64,000 bases of DNA from JBGTLU01 sp041743935 (GTDB lineage Bacteria; Bacteroidota; Bacteroidia; Sphingobacteriales; Sphingobacteriaceae), in NCBI GenBank assembly GCA_041743935.1, contig JBGTLU010000004.1:1-64000 (forward strand). Direction: 5' to 3'. The stretch's first letter is position 1, and each line of letters opens with the position of its first letter. This document shows, piece after piece, positions 55,894 to 63,874 of this stretch. A program made the position numbers and the translations under genes. The notes below the pieces were generated by a model. That model saw only the letters and a list, made by a program, of their open reading frames with translations. It made no database searches and was not told the origin of the DNA.

Positions 55894-56370
55894 TTACATC
55901 AACGCAATCTGTCTTTTTATACTTTCTTCGAGAGAAATAAACGTCTCCGTACGTTGAATGCCTACAATGGGCTGTAATTTCTCGTTTAAAACTTGCCTTA
56001 AATGATTGGTGTCTTTGCAAAGTATTTTTGCAAACATGCTATAATTACCTGTGGTATAATGTAACTCAACAATTTCTGGTATTTTATTAATGGCAGCTAC
56101 AGCATCTTTGTATTGCGAACCCTTTTCTAAATAAATTCCTAAAAACGCACAAACATCATAACCCACTTTTTGTGGATTAATTTCCAAAAACGACCCGTTT
56201 ACAATTCCAAGTTCAATCAATTTTTTCATTCTAACGTGTACGGTACCGGCAGAAATAATCATTCTTTTAGCAATATCTGTGTAAGGGGTTGTAGCATCTT
56301 GCATCAAAATGCTGAGTATTTCTAAATCTACATTATCAATTTGTAAAATTTGCTGTGTTTTTTCGTACAT
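55894..56370 (-). CDS. Lrp/AsnC-family transcriptional regulator
   Basis: 158 residues: N-terminal winged helix (about 15-65; LEILSILMQDATTPYTDIAKRM, then SAGTVHVRMKKLIELGIV) and the C-terminal RAM/AsnC ligand-binding domain (FLGIYLEKGSQYKDAV, HYTTGNYSMFAKI, GIQRTETFI). Regulates genes in response to amino acids. The 15-bp palindrome at 56405-56419, 35 bases upstream of its start, is a candidate site. Divergently oriented from the tRNA-like RNA gene. Confidence 0.94.
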   Translation of the reverse strand: MYEKTQQILQIDNVDLEILSILMQDATTPYTDIAKRMIISAGTVHVRMKKLIELGIVNGSFLEINPQKVGYDVCAFLGIYLEKGSQYKDAVAAINKIPEIVELHYTTGNYSMFAKILCKDTNHLRQVLNEKLQPIVGIQRTETFISLEESIKRQIALM

Positions 56371-56404
56371 AAATTATACTTATGACAACAAAAATAATAA
56401 ATAA

Positions 56405-56419
56405 TTATGATAATCATAA
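56405..56419. promoter_or_regulatory. 15-bp perfect palindrome, candidate Lrp-type operator
   Basis: TTATGAT-A-ATCATAA, two 7-bp arms around a central base. It lies between the Lrp/AsnC gene (start 56370) and the -33 element of the tRNA-like RNA promoter (56444), so it could serve autoregulation and also affect the RNA. Inference from symmetry and position only. Confidence 0.4.
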
Positions 56420-56443
56420 AAATTATCAAATAATGTTAATTAA

Positions 56444-56476
56444 TTTGCAACGAATATGGCATATTACTTATGTTTG
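56444..56476 (+). promoter_or_regulatory. Bacteroidota-type promoter for the tRNA-like RNA
   Basis: TTTG (56444-56447), 21-base spacer, TATGTTTG (56469-56476; full match to TAnnTTTG). The -7 element ends 17 bases before the first paired base of the RNA at 56494, consistent with a short leader. Confidence 0.6.
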
Positions 56477-56493
56477 TGTCAACAACAAAAAAA

Positions 56494-56605
56494 TGTAGGG
56501 TGGTGAAATTGGCAGACACACCTCCTTGTCGCGGTGGCGGAGAGTTCAGAAAAGTCTTGTAAAAGGGATAACTGCTCCGTGAAGGTTCGACTCCTTCCCC
56601 TACAG
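56494..56605 (+). ncRNA. Unusual class II tRNA-like RNA with an anti-Shine-Dalgarno sequence in its anticodon arm
   Basis: 112-nt cloverleaf. Acceptor TGTAGGG (56494-56500) pairs perfectly with CCCTACA (56598-56604), discriminator G, no CCA. The D arm (GTG/CAC, 11-nt loop AAATTGGCAGA) is Leu/Ser-like; the T arm GAAGG-TTCGACT-CCTTC is canonical. The anticodon arm CCTCC-TTGTCGC-GGTGG has a central U-U mismatch and formal anticodon GUC (Asp), which does not occur in class II tRNAs. The variable region is 43 nt (56538-56580): CGGAG-AGTT pairs with AACT-G-CTCCG, enclosing a hairpin TCTT-GTAA-AAGG with a GNRA loop. 56519-56527 is CACCTCCTT, identical to the 16S anti-SD. Probably not an ordinary elongator tRNA; a pseudogene is possible but the arms are intact. 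Confidence 0.8.
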
Positions 56606-56641
56606 CTCTCTCTCATAAAGAGGTTTATTGATTGGTTGCAT

Positions 56642-56669
56642 ACGACCCCTTGTGAAAACAAGGGGTCGT
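56642..56669. terminator. Hairpin between the tRNA-like RNA and rdgB
   Basis: 11-bp perfect stem ACGACCCCTTG / CAAGGGGTCGT with a 6-nt loop. It lies 36 bases after the RNA and seven after the rdgB stop on the other strand. Weak T-runs; probably a bidirectional terminator. Confidence 0.65.
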
Positions 56670-56676
56670 TGTGAAT

Positions 56677-57258
56677 TTATACGTTTGCTTGTAAAAAGTC
56701 TACTAATTTGGCTAGTGCTTTAGCCCGGTGGCTTATGCTACTTTTCTCACTCAAATCCATTTCTGCAAAAGTATTGGAATAGCCTTGTGGCTCAAAAACA
56801 GGATCATAGCCAAACCCATTTTTTCCACTTCTTTCTGTCCGTATTTTTCCCTCTACCATGCCTTCAAAGAAATATTCATTACCATTTAATTGTAGAGAGA
56901 TTATGGTTTTAAACCGAGCGCTTCGGTTGGGGTTATTGCCTAATTTAGAAAGCACTAAGTTTATATTTTCATCAAAATTTCTACTTCCTGCATAATGTGC
57001 GGAGTATACTCCAGGTTCTCCACCTAAGGCATCCACTTCCAATCCGCTATCATCTGCAAAACAATTTAAATCATACTTTTTAAAAACATATGCAGATTTT
57101 AGTGAAGCGTTTTCATGAAAAGTAGTACCTGTTTCGGCAATCTCTTCTGTGCATCCAATATCTTCTAAGGTTAATAATTGGATACTTGGCGGAAGCAAGG
57201 CCTTAATTTCTTCTACTTTGTGTACATTGTTACTAGCAAAAACCAAATTAATTGACAT
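56677..57258 (-). CDS. rdgB: Non-canonical purine NTP pyrophosphatase (RdgB/HAM1)
   Basis: 193-residue house-cleaning enzyme that hydrolyses dITP, XTP and related nucleotides to monophosphates. Motifs: FASNNVHKVEEI near the N-terminus, ETGTTFHENASLKS, the metal-binding FADDSGLEVDALGGEPGVYSA and, near the C-terminus, the segment GFGYDPVFEPQGY with SHRAKAL. Its first 11 bases overlap the end of the upstream HolD-like gene, suggesting a two-gene operon. Confidence 0.96.
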   Translation of the reverse strand: MSINLVFASNNVHKVEEIKALLPPSIQLLTLEDIGCTEEIAETGTTFHENASLKSAYVFKKYDLNCFADDSGLEVDALGGEPGVYSAHYAGSRNFDENINLVLSKLGNNPNRSARFKTIISLQLNGNEYFFEGMVEGKIRTERSGKNGFGYDPVFEPQGYSNTFAEMDLSEKSSISHRAKALAKLVDFLQANV

Positions 57259-57718
57259 GGAAAATTTTCTTTAATGATGTCCAAAGTTGTTTTTTTCTAT
57301 TCATATCTGTACCTATAACAGATAATTCTTCTGCAGATAGCCATTCTGTATTTCCAATTTTTGAAATGGTATATAAATTAGAGTTTGACCCTTCAATTAA
57401 TTCATTAACTCCAAACGCTAACACTATTTTTGCTTGGTTTTTCTCAATTAATTCTTCCGTTCTTTCAGTTGCGTGTGCACGGTTTACTATGATAATGTCC
57501 TTTTCACTAAGGTTTACTGCTTTTAGCACTTTAAGCAAAAACTCTTTATCAACTATTGGTAAATCTTTAGCAACATATTCGTGAAACAATACCAATATTT
57601 TGTTTTTTGTAGGCTCCTCATGCTTTTTTTCTGGTTGAGTTTCATTTACTTCATAGATGTCTTCATTCATTAGATATGCTAATGCAATGGGATGAGAAGT
57701 AATAAGATTTTCAGACAT
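57248..57718 (-). CDS. Hypothetical protein, possible DNA polymerase III psi (HolD)-like
   Basis: 156 residues, conserved-looking but not confidently assigned. The layout resembles HolD: a central strand and helix (KILVLFHEYVAKDLP, then LLKVLKAVNLSEKDIIIVN), a middle strand (KIVLAFGVN), and a C-terminal helix of the type MNRKKQLWTSLKKIF that in HolD follows LW. An N-terminal extension with a Glu/Lys-rich stretch precedes it. HolD connects the clamp loader to SSB. This is inference from pattern alone. The ATG at 57716-57718 is chosen over an upstream TTG. Confidence 0.6.
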   Translation of the reverse strand: MSENLITSHPIALAYLMNEDIYEVNETQPEKKHEEPTKNKILVLFHEYVAKDLPIVDKEFLLKVLKAVNLSEKDIIIVNRAHATERTEELIEKNQAKIVLAFGVNELIEGSNSNLYTISKIGNTEWLSAEELSVIGTDMNRKKQLWTSLKKIFHVN

Positions 57719-57771
57719 GCCCAAAAGTATTTAAAATTAGCTTCTAATCATACGTTTGACAATTTCTTCTC

Positions 57772-57802
57772 GTTGTAAATAGCCTAAAGTTTAGTACTTT
57801 CG
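57772..57802 (+). promoter_or_regulatory. Candidate promoter of the periplasmic PPIase operon
   Basis: GTTG (57772-57775; 3 of 4 match), 19-base spacer, TACTTTCG (57795-57802; 7 of 8 match to TAnnTTTG). 19 bases before the first ATG of the operon. Confidence 0.4.
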
Positions 57803-57821
57803 CATTCTCAAAAATTAAATC

Positions 57822-59723
57822 ATGATGAAATCCATACGAGCTCTCTTAGTCCTGTGTTTTTTTGTAATTACCCACCAATCTCTTGCTCAAACCTTGTTTA
57901 CTGTATCCGGTGAACCTGTGAGTAAAGCAGAATTTGAATCTGTTTTTCGTAAAAATGTAAGCAATGGTGAACAAATTAATAAAGAAGTAATCCGCGAATA
58001 TTTAAACCGCTACATCGTAGTAAAACTCAAAGTTCGCGAAGCACGCGATTTAGGTTTAGATACTACTACAGAATTTAAAGATGAATACAACGAATACCGC
58101 AATAAATTGGCGGCACAATATTTAACTGATAAAGAAGTAATAGAAAAACTTGTTTTAGAAGCTTACGAGCGGTCTAAATTTGAGGTAAATGCAAGTCATA
58201 TACTATTGCGTTGCGATCCAAATGCAAGCCCGGCTGATACCTTATCTGTTTTTAACAGAATCATGGAAATCAGGAAAATGGCTGTAGCCAATAAAAAAGA
58301 TTTTGCTGATTTAGCAAAAGAGTTCTCTGAAGAGCCAAATGCACAACAATCTGCCGGAAACTTGGGTTATTTCAGTAGTTTAAGGATGGTATATCCTTTT
58401 GAAAATGCTGCCTTTACCACTAAAGTTGGCGAAATATCAATGCCAATTCGCACTCGTTTTGGCTATCATTTGATAAAAGTTAATGATAAAAGAGAAGCTT
58501 TAGGCGAAATTACAGTTGCCCATATCATGATAGCACCACGCGAAGATGAGCCCGGTGAAGATAAACGTATTGCGGATTCTCTTTATGTAGAACTTAGAAA
58601 TGGTGCAGATTTTACTGCATTTGCCAACCAATATTCTGACGATAGTGGTTCAGCACCAAGAGGTGGAGTACTACCAGCTTTTGGAAGCGGTGTTACCATT
58701 CCGGATTTTGAAAAAGCTGCGTTCGCATTAACGGTAGATGGACAAATTTCAGAACCCATCCAAACCATGTACGGGTGGCACATAATAAAAAGAATTAGCA
58801 AAAAAGGCACTCCTAGTTTTGATGATATAAAAGGAGATTTGAGGAACAGAGTTCAACGTGATTCCCGTTCTGAGTTAAATCGTATAACTTTGGTTGAGCG
58901 TATTAAAAAAGAAAATAATTTTAAAGAAAATACTTCTGTAGTAAAACCTTTAGTAGATAAATTTAAAGATAATGCAGATAAAAATACTAATGCAGAATTA
59001 TTTAAACTTGCCGGAAAATCGTATTTAAAATCTGATTTTATTACGTTCATGAAACGCGTTCGTCCGGATTTTGAACAAATAGATAACCCCATTACAGTAA
59101 AAGAAGTGTACACCCAATTTGTTGCTGATGAAGTTATCAAACACGAAAAATCTACATTAGAGTCTAAGTTTCCAGAGTTTAAAGCATTATCAAGAGAGTA
59201 TTTTGATGGCATATTGTTGTTTACCATTACCAATAAAATGGTTTGGGAAAAGTCGGTATCAGATACCCTAGGGCTACAACAGTATTACCAAACTATCCGT
59301 ACTAATTTTATGATGCCGGAGCGAGTAAACGTAGATAGATTTATTTGTAATGATGATAAAGTGGCAAAATCAGTACGCAAACAATTGAAAAGAAATAATC
59401 CGGAAGCAAGCACATTGATAGCAACAATTAATGCAAAAAATACATCTAATTTAACCTGGAGAAATTCTGTTTTAGAAAAAGGGAGAGACGGGGTAATAGA
59501 TAATTTGGGATGGATTAAAGGAATTCATGAAATTAAAGAAAATGGTAAAACTGTTTTTGTTCGAATTAATTCTATACTACCTCCAGAACCAATGCCATTA
59601 GAAGAAGTAAAATCTAAAGTAATAAACGGATATCAGGAATATTTAGAGCAACAATGGATAGAAAGATTACGAGCAAAATATTTGGTTGAGGTTTTTAATG
59701 ATGTTTATAATACATTAAAATAA
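57822..59723 (+). CDS. Periplasmic peptidylprolyl isomerase with two parvulin domains
   Basis: 633 residues: signal peptide (ends SLAQ), an N-terminal SurA-like chaperone part, two parvulin rotamase domains (about 125-228, ASHILLRCD ... FGYHLIKVND; and about 230-330, VAHIMIAPRE ... YGWHIIKRI) and a long C-terminal helical/beta region. Assists folding of outer-membrane proteins. First gene of an operon of three PpiC/SurA-family genes followed by moxR. The next gene's TTG start is two bases after this stop. Confidence 0.93.
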   Translation: MMKSIRALLVLCFFVITHQSLAQTLFTVSGEPVSKAEFESVFRKNVSNGEQINKEVIREYLNRYIVVKLKVREARDLGLDTTTEFKDEYNEYRNKLAAQYLTDKEVIEKLVLEAYERSKFEVNASHILLRCDPNASPADTLSVFNRIMEIRKMAVANKKDFADLAKEFSEEPNAQQSAGNLGYFSSLRMVYPFENAAFTTKVGEISMPIRTRFGYHLIKVNDKREALGEITVAHIMIAPREDEPGEDKRIADSLYVELRNGADFTAFANQYSDDSGSAPRGGVLPAFGSGVTIPDFEKAAFALTVDGQISEPIQTMYGWHIIKRISKKGTPSFDDIKGDLRNRVQRDSRSELNRITLVERIKKENNFKENTSVVKPLVDKFKDNADKNTNAELFKLAGKSYLKSDFITFMKRVRPDFEQIDNPITVKEVYTQFVADEVIKHEKSTLESKFPEFKALSREYFDGILLFTITNKMVWEKSVSDTLGLQQYYQTIRTNFMMPERVNVDRFICNDDKVAKSVRKQLKRNNPEASTLIATINAKNTSNLTWRNSVLEKGRDGVIDNLGWIKGIHEIKENGKTVFVRINSILPPEPMPLEEVKSKVINGYQEYLEQQWIERLRAKYLVEVFNDVYNTLK

Positions 59724-59724
59724 T

Positions 59725-60573
59725 TTGAAAAGAGCTATTTGCATATTTCCATTCTTATTGTTGATTTCATGCAGCAAACCGCCACCAAAAACCATGGAGC
59801 AGCCGGTTGCAAGAGCCTACGACAAATTTCTATATGCAAAAGATTTAGCAGGGGTGGTACCCGAAGGAGTAACTGGTTCAGATAGTGTAATTATTGTCAA
59901 TGGATTTATTGAGAACTGGATGAAACAAATTGCACTCTTAAAACAAGCAGAAAGGAATGTAGTTATAGATGAGCTACGTTTGCAAAAAGAATTGCAAGAT
60001 TACAGAAACTCACTCCTAATTTTTGAATATCTACAAGCAATAGTTAATTCAAAATTAGATACCGTTGTTACTGAAGGTGAGGTTGTATGGTATTACCAGA
60101 ACAACCCGGATAATTTTGTGTTAGAAAATAATTTGTATCAAGTTGATTATTTAAAGACTATTAAAACCGATATAAACCTGCCAAAACTAAAAAAGCAGTT
60201 TGGGTCAAACAGGAATTTCGATAAAATTCAATTAATGAATTACAGCATTGAAAATCTGAAAGAGTATTCTTACGGAGATAGTGCTTGGCTCTCGATAAGT
60301 CAAATGAATGAAACTATTCCAACCATTCCATTTTATGAATCAGACTTAATACCAGGCAAAATTGTGGAGATAACGCTAAGCAATGATGTATTTTTAGTAG
60401 CTTGCAAGGCCATTAATCCCAGAGGAAATCTGAAACCATTGGAGCTTGCAAAAAATGAAATAAAAACCCTAGTAATTAATAAAAGAAGGCAAGACCTGAT
60501 GGATGAAAATGCACAAGGTGTTTTTAAGAAAGCTCTAGCCGATAATAACATAGAATTTATAAAACAAAAATGA
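59725..60573 (+). CDS. SurA/PpiC N-terminal-domain-like lipoprotein
   Basis: 282 residues. It begins with TTG (59725), and the lipoprotein signal MKRAICIFPFLLLISC with Cys16 starts exactly there; the next in-frame ATG would remove the signal, so TTG is the real start. The rest is helical and SurA_N-like (KQAERNVVIDELRLQKELQDYRNSLL) and lacks the parvulin rotamase motif. Probably a chaperone partner of the flanking isomerases. Overlaps the next gene by four bases (ATGA). Confidence 0.85.
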   Translation: MKRAICIFPFLLLISCSKPPPKTMEQPVARAYDKFLYAKDLAGVVPEGVTGSDSVIIVNGFIENWMKQIALLKQAERNVVIDELRLQKELQDYRNSLLIFEYLQAIVNSKLDTVVTEGEVVWYYQNNPDNFVLENNLYQVDYLKTIKTDINLPKLKKQFGSNRNFDKIQLMNYSIENLKEYSYGDSAWLSISQMNETIPTIPFYESDLIPGKIVEITLSNDVFLVACKAINPRGNLKPLELAKNEIKTLVINKRRQDLMDENAQGVFKKALADNNIEFIKQK

Positions 60574-61919
60574 GAAAAATAGGAACATTACTATTAGTTT
60601 TTATTTCGATGTTTTTTTATGCAAATGCGCAAAGATCCATTGATAAAGTAGTGGCTGTAGTGGGTGATAGAATCATCTTGAAATCAGATATTGAAGCACA
60701 ATATGTGGAATACTTGCGACAAGGTGGTGAGCCAGATGAAGCAATAAGATGCACAGTTTTAGAGCAACTATTGACACAAAAACTCTTAGTAATACAAGCA
60801 GGTATAGATAGTGTTACTGTAGATGAAAGCAGAGTAGAAGATGAACTTAATCGCAGATTACGATTTTTTACCTCGCAATTTGGAACCATAGATAAACTAG
60901 AAGAATTTTTAGGTAAATCGGTTATCCAATTTAAAGACGAAGCCCGAAATGATGTGCGTGAATTATTGGTTGCTCAACTTATGCAATCTAATATCACCCA
61001 AAATATTACAGTATCCCCATTAGAAGTTCGTCAGTTTTTCGAGAAAATTCCCGAAGCTGATTTACCTTTCTACAATACGGAGGTGGAAGTAGGTCAAATC
61101 ATTCGGTACCCGGTATATAACGACGAGCAAAAAGCAATTGCCAGAACCAGATTAGATGAAATAAGAACCCGTGTGCGTAATGGTGAAAGTTTTTCCAACA
61201 TGGCCATTTTATATTCACAAGATCCTGAATCAGCAAAACGAGGTGGAGAGCTTGGTTTTGTAAACCGTGGTGATTTAGTTCCGCAATTTGAGGCCGTAGC
61301 ATTTAAGTTAAAACCAGGCGAAGTATCGCAAGTGGTAGAAACAGAATTTGGTTTTCATATCATCCAATCGATAGAAAGAAGAGGGGATCAAATAAATGTA
61401 CGTCACATCCTCATACAACCAACTTTTTCGCCAAGAGAAATGCAAAATGCAAGGACCATTTTAGATTCGGCTCGTAACGAAGTTATTTCTGGCAGATTAA
61501 CTTGGGCTGCAGCAGCAACTAAATTTTCTGATGATGTAACTACCCGAAGTAATGGAGGGATGTTTGCTAATTCGCAAGACGGAACCAGTTTAATCCCATT
61601 AAACTTACTAGAGCAAGATGTTTTTTCTATCATTGATACTATGCAAGCGGGCGTTTACTCACAGCCATTGGTTTATGTAAATCCGCAAGATGGTAAAAGA
61701 GGATTCAGAATTATTTATTACAAATCCAGAATTGCACCACATAAAGCAAGTTTAGAGCAGGATTATCCAAAAATTCAAGCTGCCGCTTTAAATGAAAAAC
61801 GTGCTAAAGCCGTTGAATTATGGTTTGAAAAACGTAGACAAGAACAATACATTCGGGTAAATGAAGAGTTCTTAAATTGCGATGATATTAAACTTTGGAT
61901 TACAAAAGTTACCCCATAA
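60570..61919 (+). CDS. surA: SurA-type periplasmic chaperone / peptidylprolyl isomerase
   Basis: 449 residues: signal peptide ending ANAQ, SurA N-terminal helical domain (VAVVGDRIILKSDIEAQ, the signature of the family), a first parvulin domain (about 170-280; VEVGQIIRYP ... FGFHIIQSIER) and a second (about 285-390; VRHILIQPTF). Delivers and folds outer-membrane proteins. Start overlaps the stop of the preceding lipoprotein gene. Confidence 0.93.
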   Translation: MRKIGTLLLVFISMFFYANAQRSIDKVVAVVGDRIILKSDIEAQYVEYLRQGGEPDEAIRCTVLEQLLTQKLLVIQAGIDSVTVDESRVEDELNRRLRFFTSQFGTIDKLEEFLGKSVIQFKDEARNDVRELLVAQLMQSNITQNITVSPLEVRQFFEKIPEADLPFYNTEVEVGQIIRYPVYNDEQKAIARTRLDEIRTRVRNGESFSNMAILYSQDPESAKRGGELGFVNRGDLVPQFEAVAFKLKPGEVSQVVETEFGFHIIQSIERRGDQINVRHILIQPTFSPREMQNARTILDSARNEVISGRLTWAAAATKFSDDVTTRSNGGMFANSQDGTSLIPLNLLEQDVFSIIDTMQAGVYSQPLVYVNPQDGKRGFRIIYYKSRIAPHKASLEQDYPKIQAAALNEKRAKAVELWFEKRRQEQYIRVNEEFLNCDDIKLWITKVTP

Positions 61920-61921
61920 AC

Positions 61922-62893
61922 ATGCATAAATTTAACTCGGATGTAGAGGCAGTAGATGCCTTACACGAAACATTTGGCCAATTAAAAACAGAACTAAGTA
62001 AAGTAATTATTGGGCAAGATGAAGTAGTAAAATCCGTTTTAATTTCTATTTTTAGTAATGGCCATTGTTTATTGGTTGGAGTACCCGGATTAGCAAAAAC
62101 ACTACTGGTCCAAACCATCTCTCAAGTATTAGATTTGTCGTATAATCGCATACAATTTACGCCAGATTTAATGCCTTCTGATATTACAGGGTCAGAGATA
62201 TTGGGCGAAGACAGAAATTTTAAATTTATAAAAGGTCCCATATTTTCTAACATTATTTTGGCGGATGAGATAAACAGAACGCCTCCAAAAACTCAAGCAG
62301 CTTTATTAGAAGCCATGCAAGAAAGATCGGTTACTGTGGGCGGTGTAACTCGCACTTTACCTCAGCCATTTTTTGTATTGGCAACTCAAAACCCAATTGA
62401 ACAAGAAGGTACCTACCCATTACCGGAGGCTCAATTAGACCGGTTTATGTTCAATATTAAGTTAGATTACCCAACATTTGAGCAAGAACTGCAGGTAGTG
62501 AAAAATACTACATCAGATTATACATCTACCCTAAACAAATTGCTTACCGCTGAGCAAATTATTTTTTTCCAACAATTGGTACGTAAAATTCCGGTAGCTG
62601 ATAATGTATATGAATTTGCAGTATCCTTAGCTGCAAAATCTCGTCCGGGTACTTCTATGGCTACACCAGATATTAACAGTTATCTTTCTTGGGGTGCAGG
62701 TCCGAGAGCTTCGCAATACTTAGTATTAGGTGCAAAATGTCATGCTGCAGTTACTGGAAAATACTCTCCTGATATAGAAGATGTAAAAGCAGTTGCAGAA
62801 ACCATATTACGTCATCGATTGGTACGTAATTACAAAGCCGAAGCAGAAGGAATTTCGGTTGAATCTATCATTGATGGATTGATTACAAAATAA
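61922..62893 (+). CDS. MoxR-family AAA+ ATPase
   Basis: 323 residues: Walker A GVPGLAKT (about 57-64), Walker B-like LADEINRTPPKTQAALLEAMQER, sensor LATQNPIEQEGTYPLPEAQLDRF and the C-terminal AAA lid with SRPGTSMATP. MoxR proteins act as chaperones for metal insertion or envelope protein activation, usually with VWA-domain partners, none of which are in the window. The start is the ATG at 61922, two bases after the surA stop. A longer frame overlaps surA. Confidence 0.95.
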   Translation: MHKFNSDVEAVDALHETFGQLKTELSKVIIGQDEVVKSVLISIFSNGHCLLVGVPGLAKTLLVQTISQVLDLSYNRIQFTPDLMPSDITGSEILGEDRNFKFIKGPIFSNIILADEINRTPPKTQAALLEAMQERSVTVGGVTRTLPQPFFVLATQNPIEQEGTYPLPEAQLDRFMFNIKLDYPTFEQELQVVKNTTSDYTSTLNKLLTAEQIIFFQQLVRKIPVADNVYEFAVSLAAKSRPGTSMATPDINSYLSWGAGPRASQYLVLGAKCHAAVTGKYSPDIEDVKAVAETILRHRLVRNYKAEAEGISVESIIDGLITK

Positions 62894-62906
62894 GATTTAA
62901 TACTCT

Positions 62907-63848
62907 TTACGGTCTGTAATTGGCAATTTTTAAAATTTCTTGTGCATCGGTTTGATGTATCCATTCTGATGGTATTTTCCCGGTTTCTTGGATATATTTC
63001 CTGATTATTTGCCAACCAATATATGTGCCCAATTTTGGAGCAGAATCAGGGGCTAATCCAGAAGTAAATGGTCCTTCACTAAAATATTTATCGAAACTAA
63101 GTTCATCTGAAGTAAATAATAAATCTTCTTGAATAAACAATGCCCAAATGTCTCGTTCATTACTTTTTACCCAATTCAATTGCTCGGGGGTATAGGTTAT
63201 TTTCAATCTATCATCCATTTCTGGTAGTAGTAAATCCATTAATACCAATAGCTTACCCTCATAAATCATTAGATCTAAAAATGTTGCATTTTTAACCGGC
63301 TCCTCTACTTGTTGCTGTAAAAAGGCTTCAATGGTCATCGGCACTAAATTCTCCGGATTTGTTTTTCGGATTAAATAATTGGGCAGAAAGTTGGAATAGG
63401 TTGGATAATCTTCGCCCAAAAAATAATCCAATCCAATTCCTATTTTGTTTTCATCAAAAACCAAAGGATACGCAAAACCAGTAATCATTGTAAAAAACTG
63501 AGGGATTTCTGCATCAGGAAAATAGTATAGGTAATATTTAATACTCTTTTCTAATTGGTTTTCGTACACATCAAAATTTGTAAATTTTGTTTTTACATCA
63601 TTAGCTATTTTATTAAAGTTTTCATCTTCTTTAAAGACATCATACTCCGAGCTATCTGATAGAACTATTACTCGATTAAGATAAAAATCATATAAAGCAT
63701 CGTTATTAAATGGTTTTTTTTGGTCAAAAATGGCCATTTCGGTACGATATATGCTTATTTTGTAGCTAATGGTTGATATATCTGGTCTTTTGCTATCCGT
63801 ACAAGCAATCATTAAAATCAAAATCAAAAAAATTGAATAACTTCGCAT
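62907..63848 (-). CDS. gldB: Gliding motility lipoprotein GldB-like
   Basis: 313 residues: signal MRSYSIFLILILMIAC with lipobox Cys16, then a domain with FFTMITGFAYPLVFDENKIGIGLDYFLG and the conserved C-terminal LGTYIGWQIIRKYIQETGKIP ... EILKIANYRP, which matches GldB of Bacteroidota. GldB is needed for gliding in Flavobacterium; many non-gliders keep it. The ATG at 63846-63848 is preferred over a GTG two codons upstream. Divergent from the partial gene at the window end. Confidence 0.85.
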   Translation of the reverse strand: MRSYSIFLILILMIACTDSKRPDISTISYKISIYRTEMAIFDQKKPFNNDALYDFYLNRVIVLSDSSEYDVFKEDENFNKIANDVKTKFTNFDVYENQLEKSIKYYLYYFPDAEIPQFFTMITGFAYPLVFDENKIGIGLDYFLGEDYPTYSNFLPNYLIRKTNPENLVPMTIEAFLQQQVEEPVKNATFLDLMIYEGKLLVLMDLLLPEMDDRLKITYTPEQLNWVKSNERDIWALFIQEDLLFTSDELSFDKYFSEGPFTSGLAPDSAPKLGTYIGWQIIRKYIQETGKIPSEWIHQTDAQEILKIANYRP

Positions 63849-63874
63849 AAACACTTACTAATTGTTAGAAACAC

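Noticed and set aside
56494..56605. Ordinary tRNA-Leu or tRNA-Ser, tmRNA fragment, or tRNA with a group I intron
   Set aside because: No Leu or Ser anticodon can be placed in the loop, the extra sequence lies in the variable arm and not the anticodon loop, and no tmRNA tag reading frame exists.
56479..56661. Minus-strand ORF of 60 residues over the tRNA-like RNA
   Set aside because: It is antisense to a highly structured RNA, has a Cys/Arg/Ser-rich composition and no start context; it is a shadow.
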